Assembly: GCF_900996235.1 (NCBI RefSeq)
Contig: NZ_CAAJGM010000155.1
Span: 62,001-126,000, forward strand
Reading direction: 5' to 3'
Source: Paraburkholderia sp. BCC1885
Lineage (GTDB): Bacteria; Pseudomonadota; Gammaproteobacteria; Burkholderiales; Burkholderiaceae
DNA: 64,000 nt
The notes beneath the pieces were generated by a model. The model was not told where the DNA came from, did not search any database, and worked only from the letters and a program-made list of their open reading frames with translations. Of this stretch, positions 32,280-41,337 are shown piece by piece. The translations under genes were made by a program, and so were the position numbers. The stretch's first letter is position 1, and every line of letters starts with the position of its first letter.

Positions 32280-33446
32280 ATGAACAACCCCAAGCGCAAG
32301 TCTGTGCCACGCGCTACGCGGGCACTGGTAGCAGCAGCGGCCACCGCCGCCGCGCTGATCGCGGCCGGCACCGCGCACGCCGATCCGCAAGGCTTTCTGG
32401 AGACGGTGCATCACCATACGACGCTCATCAACACGGTGCCGGACAACGGCGACCAGAACCCGTATGCACTCGTCGTCGCGCCGGTTTCGGCCGGCTCGGT
32501 GAAGAAAGACGACGTCCTCGTCGACAACTTCAACAACTCCACCAACCTGCAGGGCACCGGCTCCACGATCGTGGACTACCATCCGGATACCCAGAAGATG
32601 ACGCTGTTCGCGGTAATCCCGCGTGACCTGAAGGAATGCCCGGGCGGCGTCGGCCTGTCGACGGCAATGACCATGCTGAAGTCGGGCTGGGTGATCGTCG
32701 GCAGCACGCCGAGCAACGACGGCACCACCGGCACCAAAGGCGCCGGCTGCCTGATCGTGCTGGATCCGCAAGGCAAGGTGGTCTCGGCCATCAATAGCCC
32801 GAACATCAACGACCCGTGGGGCAACATGGCGGTCGTCGACAACGGCACCAGCGCCACGCTGTTCGTGAGTAATGCGGGCTTCGGCGTGGGCCCGGCCACC
32901 GCGGTCGGCCCGGGCGGCGAGCCGCCAGTGTTCAAGCAGGCCACCGTGCTGCGACTGGAGCTCGACATTCCGGACGGCAAGCCACCGGTCGTGAAGAGCG
33001 AAACGGTGATCGGCAGCGGCTTCGGCGCGCAGGCCGACAAGGGCGTGTTCCTGATCGGGCCGACCGGCCTCGCGCTCTCGTCCGACCAGAAACTGCTATA
33101 TGTCTCAGACGCCATCGGCAACCGTGTCAATGTGATCGAAGATCCGATGACACGCGACACCAGCGCTGGCGTCGGCCGCCAGCTCACCGCCGACGGCCTG
33201 CTGCACCGGCCGCTGGCGATGGTCACGGCGCCCAACGGCCACCTGCTGGTGACCAACGCGCTGAACGGCCAGGTCGTCGAGATCGACCCGGCGAGCGGCA
33301 AGCAGATCTACGCACGCTGGATCGATACCGACAAGGCGCAGTCGCCTCCGGGCAACGGCGACCTGTTCGGCATCGTCATGACGCCGGCGGGCGATGGCTT
33401 TTATTACGTGCAGGACGACGTGAACACTTTGGTACTCGCGAAGTAA
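32280..33446 (+). CDS. Exported beta-propeller protein of the iron locus
   Basis: A 388-residue secreted protein. The signal peptide ends in GTAHAD near residue 36. The mature sequence contains repeated blade-like segments such as GCLIVLDPQGKVVSAI, GLALSSDQKLLYVSDAIGNRVNVIED and NGHLLVTNALNGQVVEIDP, as in NHL/SMP-30/YncE-type propellers. GGAGG lies before the ATG. It ends two bases before the DyP peroxidase gene, so the two are tightly linked. Propellers of this kind often bind metal or act as scaffolds; a role in holding the DyP or its product is a guess. Confidence 0.8.
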   Translation: MNNPKRKSVPRATRALVAAAATAAALIAAGTAHADPQGFLETVHHHTTLINTVPDNGDQNPYALVVAPVSAGSVKKDDVLVDNFNNSTNLQGTGSTIVDYHPDTQKMTLFAVIPRDLKECPGGVGLSTAMTMLKSGWVIVGSTPSNDGTTGTKGAGCLIVLDPQGKVVSAINSPNINDPWGNMAVVDNGTSATLFVSNAGFGVGPATAVGPGGEPPVFKQATVLRLELDIPDGKPPVVKSETVIGSGFGAQADKGVFLIGPTGLALSSDQKLLYVSDAIGNRVNVIEDPMTRDTSAGVGRQLTADGLLHRPLAMVTAPNGHLLVTNALNGQVVEIDPASGKQIYARWIDTDKAQSPPGNGDLFGIVMTPAGDGFYYVQDDVNTLVLAK

Positions 33447-33448
33447 TC

Positions 33449-34744
33449 ATGGCAAACGATACAGATCCCCCTAAGCGGCCTGCCCGGCGCGGCTTTCTGA
33501 AAGCGGGGGGGGCGGCGGTCGCAGCAGGCGCGAGCCTGGGCGCGTCCGGCGTCGCCCACGCCGCGCTCAACAGGTCGCCGGCGCATGCCGCCGATCCCTA
33601 CCTCGCCGTCGAGCCGTTTTTCGGCGAGCATCAGGGCGGCATCGTCACGCCGCAGCAGGCGCATATCTATGTGGCCGCGCTCGATCTCACCACCACCAAA
33701 CGTGACGACGTGATCGCGCTGCTGCGCACGTGGACCGACTCCGCCGCGCGCATGACGCAAGGCCAGCCCGCCGGCGCCCTGCCCGGCGCCGACGGCAAGG
33801 CCGCGCCGGATTCCGGCGACGTGCTCGGCCTCGGTGCGGCCGGCCTGACGGTGACCTTCGGCTTCGGCCCGGGACTCTTCAGCTCGGACGGCAAGGACCG
33901 CTACGGCCTCGCCAGCAAGCGCCCGGCCGCGCTCGTCGATCTACCGCGCTTTAACGGCGATCAGTTGCTGCCGGAAAAAACCGGCGGCGACCTGTTCATC
34001 CAGGCCTGTGCCAACGACGCGCAAGTGGCCTTCCACGCGGTGCGCCAGCTGGCTCGCCAGAGCTACGGCGTGGCGACCATGCGCTGGGGCCAGGCCGGTT
34101 TCGTGTCGGGTCCGCGCGGCCAGACGCCGCGCAACCTGATGGGTTTCAAGGACGGCACCAACAACCCGTCGACGAAAAATCCCGAGCTGATGAACCGGTT
34201 CGTCTGGGCCAACGGCGCGGATGCTCCGTGGATGCAAGGCGGTTCGTATGGCGTCGTGCGGCGCATCCGCATCACGCTCGAACACTGGGACATGACGGAA
34301 GAAGACTTCCAGGAACAGGTGTTCGGCCGTCACAAGTACAGCGGCGCGCCGATCGGCAAGAAGAACGAATTCGAGCCGCTCGATCTCGACGCGCAGGACA
34401 AGGACGGCAATCCGCTGATTCCGGAAAACTCGCACGTCCGGCTGTCGAACCAGGCCACCAACAACGGCGCGCAGATCCTGCGCCGTTCGTACTCGTACAA
34501 CGACAGCTCGAATTTCTACATCGAGCGCTGGCCGCCATGGCGCCAGGAAACCGAGTACGACGCGGGGCTGATTTTCATTGCCTACCAGGGCGACCCGCGT
34601 ACCGGCTTTATCCCCATCAACGAAAAGCTCGCGAAGTTCGACATGATGAACCAGTTCACGACGCACGTCGGCAGCGCGGTGTTCGCCTGCCCGCCGGGCG
34701 CCAAACCGGGTTCGTACATCGGCGCGGGGCTGTTCGAAACGTAA
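33449..34744 (+). CDS. efeB: Tat-exported DyP-type peroxidase, EfeB-like
   Basis: A 431-residue heme peroxidase exported folded. The Tat signal has ARRGFLKAGG near residues 12-21. The DyP motif GxxDG occurs in GFKDGTNNP with the distal Asp235, the proximal heme ligand is His329 in ENSHVRLSNQ, and arginines follow in ILRRSY (345-346). This is the EfeB/YcdB subgroup, linked in other bacteria to ferrous iron oxidation or iron release from heme in the EfeUOB system. Here EfeU and EfeO are missing and an FbpABC ferric importer follows, so oxidation of Fe2+ for FbpA is an attractive idea. Confidence 0.93.
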   Translation: MANDTDPPKRPARRGFLKAGGAAVAAGASLGASGVAHAALNRSPAHAADPYLAVEPFFGEHQGGIVTPQQAHIYVAALDLTTTKRDDVIALLRTWTDSAARMTQGQPAGALPGADGKAAPDSGDVLGLGAAGLTVTFGFGPGLFSSDGKDRYGLASKRPAALVDLPRFNGDQLLPEKTGGDLFIQACANDAQVAFHAVRQLARQSYGVATMRWGQAGFVSGPRGQTPRNLMGFKDGTNNPSTKNPELMNRFVWANGADAPWMQGGSYGVVRRIRITLEHWDMTEEDFQEQVFGRHKYSGAPIGKKNEFEPLDLDAQDKDGNPLIPENSHVRLSNQATNNGAQILRRSYSYNDSSNFYIERWPPWRQETEYDAGLIFIAYQGDPRTGFIPINEKLAKFDMMNQFTTHVGSAVFACPPGAKPGSYIGAGLFET

Positions 34745-34751
34745 CACGCGA

Positions 34752-34769
34752 GCGCCGCCCACGCGGCGC
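34752..34769 (+). terminator. Hairpin between efeB and fbpA
   Basis: GCGCCGC at 34752-34758 and GCGGCGC at 34763-34769 pair perfectly across a 4-nt loop directly after the efeB stop. No T tract follows, so it may stabilise the upstream transcript or attenuate rather than stop transcription into fbpA, 140 bases on. Confidence 0.4.
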
Positions 34770-34909
34770 GCACGCAGCAGGCTTAGCTGAACTTGACTGA
34801 GCGCGCGGGGACCGCATCGTCGAAGCCGCGACCGGCATCCGCAAGGGGCCGGCCGTGGCTCGCCGCGCATGAAATAGACCGATACCATCACAAAAGGAAT
34901 TTCTGAATC

Positions 34910-35938
34910 ATGACTCATTCCTGGCTTGGCAACCGCGTCCGCGCAATCAGCGGCGCGGCGGCTCTTCTGCTGGCGACCGTGGGTACAGCGCCGCTCGCCC
35001 ACGCGGCTTCCATCACGCTCTACAGCGCGCAGCACGAGCAGGTCGTCAACATGCTCGCGAAGGACTTCCAGAATCAGACCGGCATTTCGGTCAAGATCCG
35101 CACCGGTGAAGGCCCGGCGCTGGCGGCCCAGCTCGTCGCGGAAGGCGCGGCCTCTCCGGCTGACGTGTACTTCACGGAAAACTCGCCGGAACTGATGCTG
35201 CTCGAAGAAAAAGGCCTGCTCGGCAAGGTGGATGCAGCGACGCTGTCGGCGGTCCCGGCGCGTTTCGATTCGCCGAGCGGCGCATGGGTCGGCGTCACCG
35301 CGCGTGAAAACGTGCTCGCCTACAACACCAACAAGGTCAAGCCGGACCAGTTGCCGCAATCGCTGTTCGATCTGGCCAAGCCGCAATGGAAGGGCAAGGT
35401 CGGCATCGCGCCGAGCGACGGCGACTTCCTGCCGCTCGTGAGCGCCGTCATCGCGCTGAAAGGCGAAGCCCAGACGCTCGAGTGGCTAAAGGGCCTGAAA
35501 GCCAACTCGCAGATTTTCGACGACGACGAAGGCGTGGTGGCTGCGGTGAATCGCGGCGCGGTGGAAACCGGCATCATCAACAACTACTACTGGGCGCGTC
35601 TGAATGCCGAAATCGGCGACAAGGCAACCCGCAGCGCGCTTTATCACTTCAGCAATGGCGACGCCGGCGCACTCGTGAACGTGTCGGGCGCGGCCGTCCT
35701 GAAGTCGGCTCACAACGAAGACGGCGCACAGAAATTCCTCGCCTATCTGGTCAGCGAACGTGCCCAGACGCTGCTGGCAAAGAGCCATGTGGACTTCGAG
35801 TACCCGCTGCATGGCGGCGTGGCGCCGGATCCGATCCTCAAGCCGTTCGCCGAACTGAGCCCACCGGCATTGACGGTGCAGCAACTCGGTGACGACAGCC
35901 AGGCCGGCAAGCTGCTGCGTCAGGCCGGACTGCTGTAA
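34910..35938 (+). CDS. fbpA: Ferric iron ABC transporter substrate-binding protein
   Basis: A 342-residue periplasmic ferric-binding protein. The signal ends in LAHAAS near residue 33, and the mature protein starts ITLYSAQHEQVV, the family N-terminus. The iron-coordinating double tyrosine is visible as Tyr226-Tyr227 in NNYYWAR, and AEGAASPADVYFTENSPE is the usual hinge-side block. Mature FbpA carries Fe3+ across the periplasm. The stop abuts the permease start (TAAATG), so translation of the two is coupled. Confidence 0.93.
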   Translation: MTHSWLGNRVRAISGAAALLLATVGTAPLAHAASITLYSAQHEQVVNMLAKDFQNQTGISVKIRTGEGPALAAQLVAEGAASPADVYFTENSPELMLLEEKGLLGKVDAATLSAVPARFDSPSGAWVGVTARENVLAYNTNKVKPDQLPQSLFDLAKPQWKGKVGIAPSDGDFLPLVSAVIALKGEAQTLEWLKGLKANSQIFDDDEGVVAAVNRGAVETGIINNYYWARLNAEIGDKATRSALYHFSNGDAGALVNVSGAAVLKSAHNEDGAQKFLAYLVSERAQTLLAKSHVDFEYPLHGGVAPDPILKPFAELSPPALTVQQLGDDSQAGKLLRQAGLL

Positions 35939-37543
35939 ATGAGCGACGCCGTGTCAGCCGCTTTGCCGGCTGTTGCTTCCGAACCGGCGCGTGCCCGCAG
36001 GCGCGCGCCGCGTGGTTTGTTCGCAGCGGCCGCGCTAAGCGCGCTGCTGGTGTTGCTGCCGCTCGCTTTCACCGTCTGGCGGGCGGCGAGTTTTGGCTTC
36101 GGCGAAGCGGCGGATCTGGTGTTCCGGCCGCTCGTCGGCGAACTGCTCGTCAATACGCTGATGATCACGGTGTCGGCGACGCTGGCCTCGGCGGTGCTCG
36201 GCACGGCGGCCGCGTGGTTCGTCGAACGCACCCGTCTGCCTGGACGCCGCTTCTGGGCCGTGGCGATGGCCGCGCCGCTCGCCATGCCGCCGTTCATCAC
36301 GAGCTATGCGTGGGTGTCCTTCAGTCTCGATCTGCAGGACTTCAATGGCGCGCTGCTGGTGATTACCTCGGCGTATTTTCCGCTGGTCTATCTGCCGGTG
36401 GCCGCTGCTTTGCGCAGCATGGACCCGGCTCTCGAAGAAAGCGCCCGCTCGTTGGGATGCGGCCGCTGGAATACCTTCTTTCGCGTGATCCTGCCGCAAC
36501 TGCGCCCCGCTCTGCTGGGTGGCATGCTGCTGGTCGCGCTCGGCGTGATGTCCGAATTCGGCGCGTTCACCCTGCTGCGTTTTCGCACTTTCACGACCGA
36601 AATCTATGCCGAATACCGCACCAGTTTCGACGGCCCCGGCGCCTCGCTGCTGGCCTGTCTGTTGATCCTGATGTGCCTCGTGGTGCTCGCCTGCGAGTTC
36701 CGCGTGCGCGGCGCGGCGCGCTATGAACGCGTCGACCGCGGCACACGCCGCGCCGTGCTGCGCTACGAACTCGGCGCGTGGCGCTGGCTGGTGGTGGCCG
36801 GTTTTGCCGCGCTGACCGTCGCGACGCTCGGCGTGCCGCTCGGCATGATCGGCTACTGGCTCACCCAGCCGGGCGCGGCCGCCGTCACGCCCGCCGACGT
36901 CTCGCCGGAACTGCTGTTCAACGCGACCCTCTCCTCGCTCGGCTTCGGCCTGGGCGCTGCGGTCCTCACCACTTTGCTGATCGTGCCGCTGGCGTTCCTG
37001 CTGGTGCGTTACCCAGGACGACTCGCCACGCTGTTCGAGCGCACCGTATTTCTCGCGCAAGGCATCCCGGGTCTCGTGATCGCGCTCGCGATCGTCTCGC
37101 TCGCGGTCCATGCGCTGCAGCCGCTGTATCAAAGCACCCTCCTGCTGATCATTGCCTACGCCATCCTGTTCCTGCCGCTCGCGCTGGTGAGCGTGCGCGC
37201 CGCGCTGATGCAGGCGCAGCCGCGTCTCGAAGAAACCGCACGGGCGCTGGGACTCGGCTGGCGGCAGACGCTGGTGCGCGTGCTGCTGCCGCTCGCCGGA
37301 CCCGGTCTGGGCGCGGCGGCGTCGATGGTGTTCATCTCGGTCGTCACCGAACTGAACGCCACGCTGCTGCTTTCGCCGATCGGCACCCAGACGCTCGCCA
37401 CCCAGGTCTGGTCCGACACGTCGACCATGGCCTTTGCCGCCGCCGCGCCCTACGCGGCGCTGCTCACGGGCATCTCGCTGTGCGCCTCCGGGCTGCTGTT
37501 CGCGCTGCTCGGACGCTCGGCGCTGCTCGGCGAACGCGGCTAA
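35939..37543 (+). CDS. fbpB: Ferric iron ABC transporter permease
   Basis: A 534-residue fused permease with about twelve helices and two EAA loops: ALEESARSLGCGRWNTFFRVILPQLR-type near residues 163-188 and LEETARALGLGWRQTLVRVLLP near 430. This double-length form is standard for FbpB/SfuB. It starts at the ATG immediately after the fbpA stop and ends 38 bases before fbpC. Confidence 0.93.
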   Translation: MSDAVSAALPAVASEPARARRRAPRGLFAAAALSALLVLLPLAFTVWRAASFGFGEAADLVFRPLVGELLVNTLMITVSATLASAVLGTAAAWFVERTRLPGRRFWAVAMAAPLAMPPFITSYAWVSFSLDLQDFNGALLVITSAYFPLVYLPVAAALRSMDPALEESARSLGCGRWNTFFRVILPQLRPALLGGMLLVALGVMSEFGAFTLLRFRTFTTEIYAEYRTSFDGPGASLLACLLILMCLVVLACEFRVRGAARYERVDRGTRRAVLRYELGAWRWLVVAGFAALTVATLGVPLGMIGYWLTQPGAAAVTPADVSPELLFNATLSSLGFGLGAAVLTTLLIVPLAFLLVRYPGRLATLFERTVFLAQGIPGLVIALAIVSLAVHALQPLYQSTLLLIIAYAILFLPLALVSVRAALMQAQPRLEETARALGLGWRQTLVRVLLPLAGPGLGAAASMVFISVVTELNATLLLSPIGTQTLATQVWSDTSTMAFAAAAPYAALLTGISLCASGLLFALLGRSALLGERG

Positions 37544-37581
37544 GACCGCGTCGCACTCCCCGCTATCCCCATCGGATTCTC

Positions 37582-38640
37582 ATGAGCGAACTTCGTATCT
37601 GCGGCCTGCAAAAATCGTTCGACGGCAACCCGGTGCTGCACGGCATCGATCTGTCCGTCGAACGCGGCACGCTGCTCGCCCTGCTCGGTCCATCCGGCAG
37701 CGGCAAGACCACCCTGTTGCGCGTGCTGTGCGGCTTCGAACGCGCGGATCGCGGCAGCGTGGAAATCGACGGCCGGCGCGTGGCCGGCGACGGGCTGCAC
37801 GTGCCGTCGGAACAGCGCCGCATCGGTTATGTGCCGCAGGAAGGCGCGCTGTTTCCGCATCTGTCGGTGGCGGACAATATCGTGTTTGGTCTGCCGCGCA
37901 CACAGCGGCGGGCGCGGCATCGTGTCGGCGAATTGCTTGAGCTGGTAGGCTTGCCGGCTTCGTTCGCGGATCGCGCGCCGCAGCAGCTTTCCGGCGGCCA
38001 GCAGCAACGGGTGGCCCTGGCGCGCGCGCTGGCGCCCTCGCCCACGCTGGTGATGCTCGACGAGCCGTTTTCCTCGCTCGACGCCGCCCTGCGCCTCGAA
38101 ACCCGTCAAGCCGTGGCGAGCGCGCTGGCAGCCGCCGGCGCCACCGCCGTGCTCGTGACGCACGATCAATCGGAGGCGCTTTCGCTCGGCCATGAGGTGG
38201 CGGTGCTGTGGCAGGGCAAGCTGATCCAGACCGACACGCCGGAGATGATCTACCGCCGTCCGGTGACGCGCGAACTGGCGTCGTTCATCGGCGAGGCGGT
38301 GTTGCTGCAAGGCGTCGCCGCACGCGACCGGGTGAGCTGCGAGCTGGGTGAACTGACGCTCGCCGCGCCCGCCAGAGACGGCGCCGTGGACGTGATGGTG
38401 CGCCCGGAACAGATCCGCCTGTGGCGTGCCGACGAAGCCACGCCAGACGGCACCGCGTCGTTCGATGCCGTCGTGCAGGAGGTGATTTTCCAGGGCCAGG
38501 ATGCTGGCGTCGGCTTGCGCCTGCAGTCGGCCGCCGGCACGCTGGTGCGCGCCCGCGTGCCGGGCTACCGGACGCCGCAGCCGGGCGAGCGCGTGAGACT
38601 TGCCGTCGACGGCGACGTCACGGCTTACGCTCGCGCCTGA
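37582..38640 (+). CDS. fbpC: Ferric iron ABC transporter ATP-binding protein
   Basis: A 352-residue ATPase. Walker A GPSGSGKTT is near residues 36-44, signature [16 protein letters not shown] near 138, Walker B LVMLDEPFSSLDA near 160, and the switch VTHDQSEAL follows. The C-terminal 110 residues form a TOBE-type domain (DVMVRPEQIRLW), as in FbpC/PotA-like proteins. The true start is the ATG at 37582, not the much longer open frame upstream, which lies inside fbpB. Its last 16 bases overlap the convergent LysR gene. Confidence 0.93.
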   Translation: MSELRICGLQKSFDGNPVLHGIDLSVERGTLLALLGPSGSGKTTLLRVLCGFERADRGSVEIDGRRVAGDGLHVPSEQRRIGYVPQEGALFPHLSVADNIVFGLPRTQRRARHRVGELLELVGLPASFADRAPQQLSGGQQQRVALARALAPSPTLVMLDEPFSSLDAALRLETRQAVASALAAAGATAVLVTHDQSEALSLGHEVAVLWQGKLIQTDTPEMIYRRPVTRELASFIGEAVLLQGVAARDRVSCELGELTLAAPARDGAVDVMVRPEQIRLWRADEATPDGTASFDAVVQEVIFQGQDAGVGLRLQSAAGTLVRARVPGYRTPQPGERVRLAVDGDVTAYARA

Positions 38641-39560
38641 ACGTCGGCGGCACGCTCGTCGCGCGGCGCGGCGGGCGAGCCTGAGGACGCGGCGCGCGGC
38701 TGAGCCCGGATCGACAGATCCTGGATCATTTGCGCCGCGAGGTAGTCGCAAGTCGGGCGATCCGACTTGGCGCTGCGCGCCACCACGATTTCCAGCGGCT
38801 CGATCCTCGGCAGGCCCTGCGCGTCGCCGAGTATGGCGAGACGCGACGGCACGCTGCAGCGCGTGAGCGCGACCACCGCGAGCCCCGCGTCGACGGTGGC
38901 CACGAGGCCAAGCAGACTCGCGCTGCTGTAGGCGGCACGGTAGCGAATCCGCGCCGAATCCAGCGCCGCCAGCGTGTGGCTGCGCGCCACGCAGCCCGGT
39001 TCATACAACCCCACCGGCAACGGCGAGGCCGCCAGCACCGGCGTGTCCTCCGACGCGCCCACCCACACCATCGGCTCGCTGCGCACGTATTCGCCGCGCA
39101 GTTTGCGGTCGCGCGTGACGAACGCCAGATCGATCTTGTTGTCGGCGAGCATCGGCGCGAGCGCCGTGCTTTGCGCGCAGACAATCTCGATTTCGACGTG
39201 TGGATACAGGTTCGAAAAGCGCCTGAGCACCGGTGACAGCAACGACGACACGTAATCGTCCGGCGCCCCCAGCACGACCCGGCCGGTGACTTCGGGCCGC
39301 ACGATCGCCGACCACGCTTCCTCATGCAGATCGATCACGCGCCGCGCGTATTCGAGCAGCGTGTTGCCTGGCCGGGTCAGCGCCAGGTTGCGGGTATCGC
39401 GGGCGAACAGCGTGGTGCCGAGCATGCCTTCGAGCCGCTTGATCTGCATGCTGACGGCCGCCTGCGAGCGGTGCACGGTAGCGGCTGCCCGGGTAAAGCT
39501 GCCCGCCTCGACCACGGCGACGAAAGTGCGCAGCAGATCCACGTCGAATTCAGGGTGCAT
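38625..39560 (-). CDS. LysR-family transcriptional regulator
   Basis: A 311-residue regulator. The N-terminal winged helix reads LLRTFVAVVEAGSFTRAAATVHRSQAAVSMQIKRLE over residues 9-44, followed by the LysR substrate domain with TGRVVLGAPDDYVSSLL near 92. It is divergent from the EamA transporter, and a T-N11-A palindrome lies five bases before its start codon, so it probably controls itself and the transporter. The C-terminal tail is Ala/Arg-rich and runs into fbpC. Confidence 0.93.
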   Translation of the reverse strand: MHPEFDVDLLRTFVAVVEAGSFTRAAATVHRSQAAVSMQIKRLEGMLGTTLFARDTRNLALTRPGNTLLEYARRVIDLHEEAWSAIVRPEVTGRVVLGAPDDYVSSLLSPVLRRFSNLYPHVEIEIVCAQSTALAPMLADNKIDLAFVTRDRKLRGEYVRSEPMVWVGASEDTPVLAASPLPVGLYEPGCVARSHTLAALDSARIRYRAAYSSASLLGLVATVDAGLAVVALTRCSVPSRLAILGDAQGLPRIEPLEIVVARSAKSDRPTCDYLAAQMIQDLSIRAQPRAASSGSPAAPRDERAADVQARA

Positions 39561-39565
39561 GATTT

Positions 39566-39580
39566 ATAAGCCCGGCTTAT
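39566..39580. promoter_or_regulatory. LysR-type T-N11-A palindrome
   Basis: ATAAGCC-C-GGCTTAT is a perfect 7-bp inverted repeat around one base and satisfies T-N11-A. It stands in the 101-base divergent region between the LysR gene and the EamA transporter, close to the LysR start, as expected for an autoregulated LysR site. Confidence 0.6.
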
Positions 39581-39661
39581 CGAATTTCTCAATTTTATTC
39601 GTTTGCCGCCACCCGGCAAGTCCCCGATACTCGACTCCGTTATCGACACGGAGCGTTTTGC

Positions 39662-40585
39662 ATGTCACTCACCACACGTCAACAAGGCGCCATCACCCTC
39701 GCCAGCGGCGGTCTGCTGATGGGGACGATCGGCATCTTCGTCGAGGAAGCACGGCTCGACGCCATGACAATGGTGTTCTTCCGCTGCCTGTTCGGTTTTC
39801 TGGCGCTGGCCGGTTACTGCGCATGGAAGGGGTTCTTCAGGGCGCAGCGTTTTACGCCGCGCATGGTGGGGCTCGCCGTGCTATCCGGCCTGCTGATGGT
39901 GACGCAATGGGTCTGGTTCTTCGATGCGATTCACCGCACCAGCATCGCGGTTGCGACGGTGGTATTTCATGTGCAGCCGTTCTGGGTGGTGCTGATGGGC
40001 GCGGCGCTGTTCAAGGAGCGTCTGGGCGGCGACCGGCTCGGCTGGATCATGACGGCGTTCATCGGGCTCGTGCTCGCCTCGGGCGTGGCCACGAGCGAAA
40101 ACCTGCAGGGGCATGCCAGTTATCTGTTCGGCGTGGGCGAGGCGCTGGCGGGTTCGGTGCTCTATGCGAGCGTTACGCTGATCGCCAAGAGTCTTGGGCA
40201 GTTGCGTCCACATTTGCTGACGCTCGCGCAGTGTCTGGTCGGCGTGGTGTGTCTCGGGTTTATCGCGCCGCTGCATTCGGTGGCGCATATCGGCCCGGCG
40301 CAATGGTTCTGGCTGGTGGGCATGGGCGTGCTGCATACGGGTCTGTCGTATGTGCTGATCTACGGCGCGCTGCCCAAGTTGACCACGCCGATTATCGCGG
40401 TGCTGCTGTTTGTCTATCCGCTGACCGCGATCGTCGTCGACGCGGTGGTTTATGGGCGGGCGTTGTCTGCCCCGCAGTTGGCAGGAATGGCGTTGATCGT
40501 AACCGCGAGTCTTGGGGTCAATCTGGGATGGCCGTTGCTGTCCGTGCTGCGTCGCGGCATCCACGCAAGGCATCCGGCGGAGTGA
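39662..40585 (+). CDS. EamA/DMT-family transporter
   Basis: A 307-residue inner-membrane carrier with ten predicted helices in two EamA repeats; the repeats can be seen as FFRCLFGFLALAG and LVGVVCLGFIAP segments, and WFFDAIHRTSIAVATVVFHVQPFWVVLMGAALFKERL closes the first half. Members export amino acids or metabolites. It is divergent from the LysR gene and convergent with the YoeB toxin gene. The substrate cannot be told. Confidence 0.9.
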   Translation: MSLTTRQQGAITLASGGLLMGTIGIFVEEARLDAMTMVFFRCLFGFLALAGYCAWKGFFRAQRFTPRMVGLAVLSGLLMVTQWVWFFDAIHRTSIAVATVVFHVQPFWVVLMGAALFKERLGGDRLGWIMTAFIGLVLASGVATSENLQGHASYLFGVGEALAGSVLYASVTLIAKSLGQLRPHLLTLAQCLVGVVCLGFIAPLHSVAHIGPAQWFWLVGMGVLHTGLSYVLIYGALPKLTTPIIAVLLFVYPLTAIVVDAVVYGRALSAPQLAGMALIVTASLGVNLGWPLLSVLRRGIHARHPAE

Positions 40586-40640
40586 GAAGAAATTGAGGCG
40601 AATTGCTCGCGACCGAAGCGGGCATGATGCCCGGCTTCGT

Positions 40641-40946
40641 TCAATCGTCGTAGTGAAAACGGCACGCGGCGACGTAGATCAAGCCGTCCTGTGGCATATA
40701 AACGAGGCGATCGGCGAGGCTAACGCGGCGTGACCAGAAGCCCGTCAGATTACCCACCAGCGGCTCCGGCTTGCCGGTGCCACTGAAGGGACCGCGCCGA
40801 CACTCTTCCAGCAATTCGTTCACCTTGCGCAAAACCTTGCGATCGACTCTTTGCCAATACAGATAGTCGTCCCAGGCTTCATCCGTGAAGACAAACACAC
40901 TCTCAGACCTCACGGTCTCCTTGTTGCGGGCTTTCTGGTTGCTCAT
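40641..40946 (-). CDS. yoeB: YoeB/Txe-family mRNA interferase toxin
   Basis: A 101-residue RelE-fold toxin. Compared with E. coli YoeB it carries a 15-residue N-terminal extension, and every catalytic residue is shifted by exactly that number: Glu61 in KPEPL, Arg80 in ADRLVY, His98-Tyr99 in CRFHY. DDYLYWQ and GFWSRRV complete the match. It overlaps the antitoxin gene by 44 bases, so the extension may simply be the result of starting inside yefM. It should cleave mRNA at the ribosome when the antitoxin is lost. Confidence 0.93.
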   Translation of the reverse strand: MSNQKARNKETVRSESVFVFTDEAWDDYLYWQRVDRKVLRKVNELLEECRRGPFSGTGKPEPLVGNLTGFWSRRVSLADRLVYMPQDGLIYVAACRFHYDD

Positions 40947-41196
40947 CGGTCAGCAGTTTGCGCGGCGTGCCCTTGCGTGCATTGATCTGGGCGACGGAAC
41001 GCACGAGCCGCTCGGCATTCTTCGGAGAGCTCAGCAGATACAGGGTTTCCTGCATTGCGCTGAAGTCTTCGAGCGAGACCATCACCACATGGTCGCCACC
41101 TTGCCGGGTGATCAACATAGGGGTGTGGTCGCGGCAGACGTCATCCATCGCTTGTTTAAAGCCGGCACGGGCCTCGCTGTAAGTAAGGGTGTTCAT
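40903..41196 (-). CDS. yefM: YefM/Phd-family antitoxin
   Basis: A 97-residue antitoxin. The N-terminus MNTLTYSEARAGFKQAMDDV followed by TPMLITRQGGDHVVMVSLEDF is the YefM DNA-binding and dimerisation region; the C-terminal half would wrap the toxin. It precedes yoeB and overlaps it by 44 bases. A sigma-70 promoter with an overlapping TGTACA-containing inverted repeat lies upstream, matching the type of operator known for YefM. Confidence 0.93.
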   Translation of the reverse strand: MNTLTYSEARAGFKQAMDDVCRDHTPMLITRQGGDHVVMVSLEDFSAMQETLYLLSSPKNAERLVRSVAQINARKGTPRKLLTDEQPESPQQGDREV

Positions 41197-41208
41197 GGCC
41201 TATCCGGC

Positions 41209-41227
41209 CCGAAGGCTGATCCTTCGG
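41209..41227 (-). promoter_or_regulatory. Hairpin just before the yefM start
   Basis: CCGAAGG at 41209-41215 and CCTTCGG at 41221-41227 pair perfectly over a 5-nt loop, ending 13 bases before the antitoxin ATG. In the mRNA it would sit directly upstream of the ribosome binding region and could limit translation. Confidence 0.4.
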
Positions 41228-41337
41228 CCGCTCCTGATAAAAAAGTTAGCGGTATTTGCTGTGGCGAACCACGCCCACCAGAGAAGCGCGCGAGTCCACC
41301 AGGCGCACCCGGAATGAAACTCTTAGTGGGCGGAACC

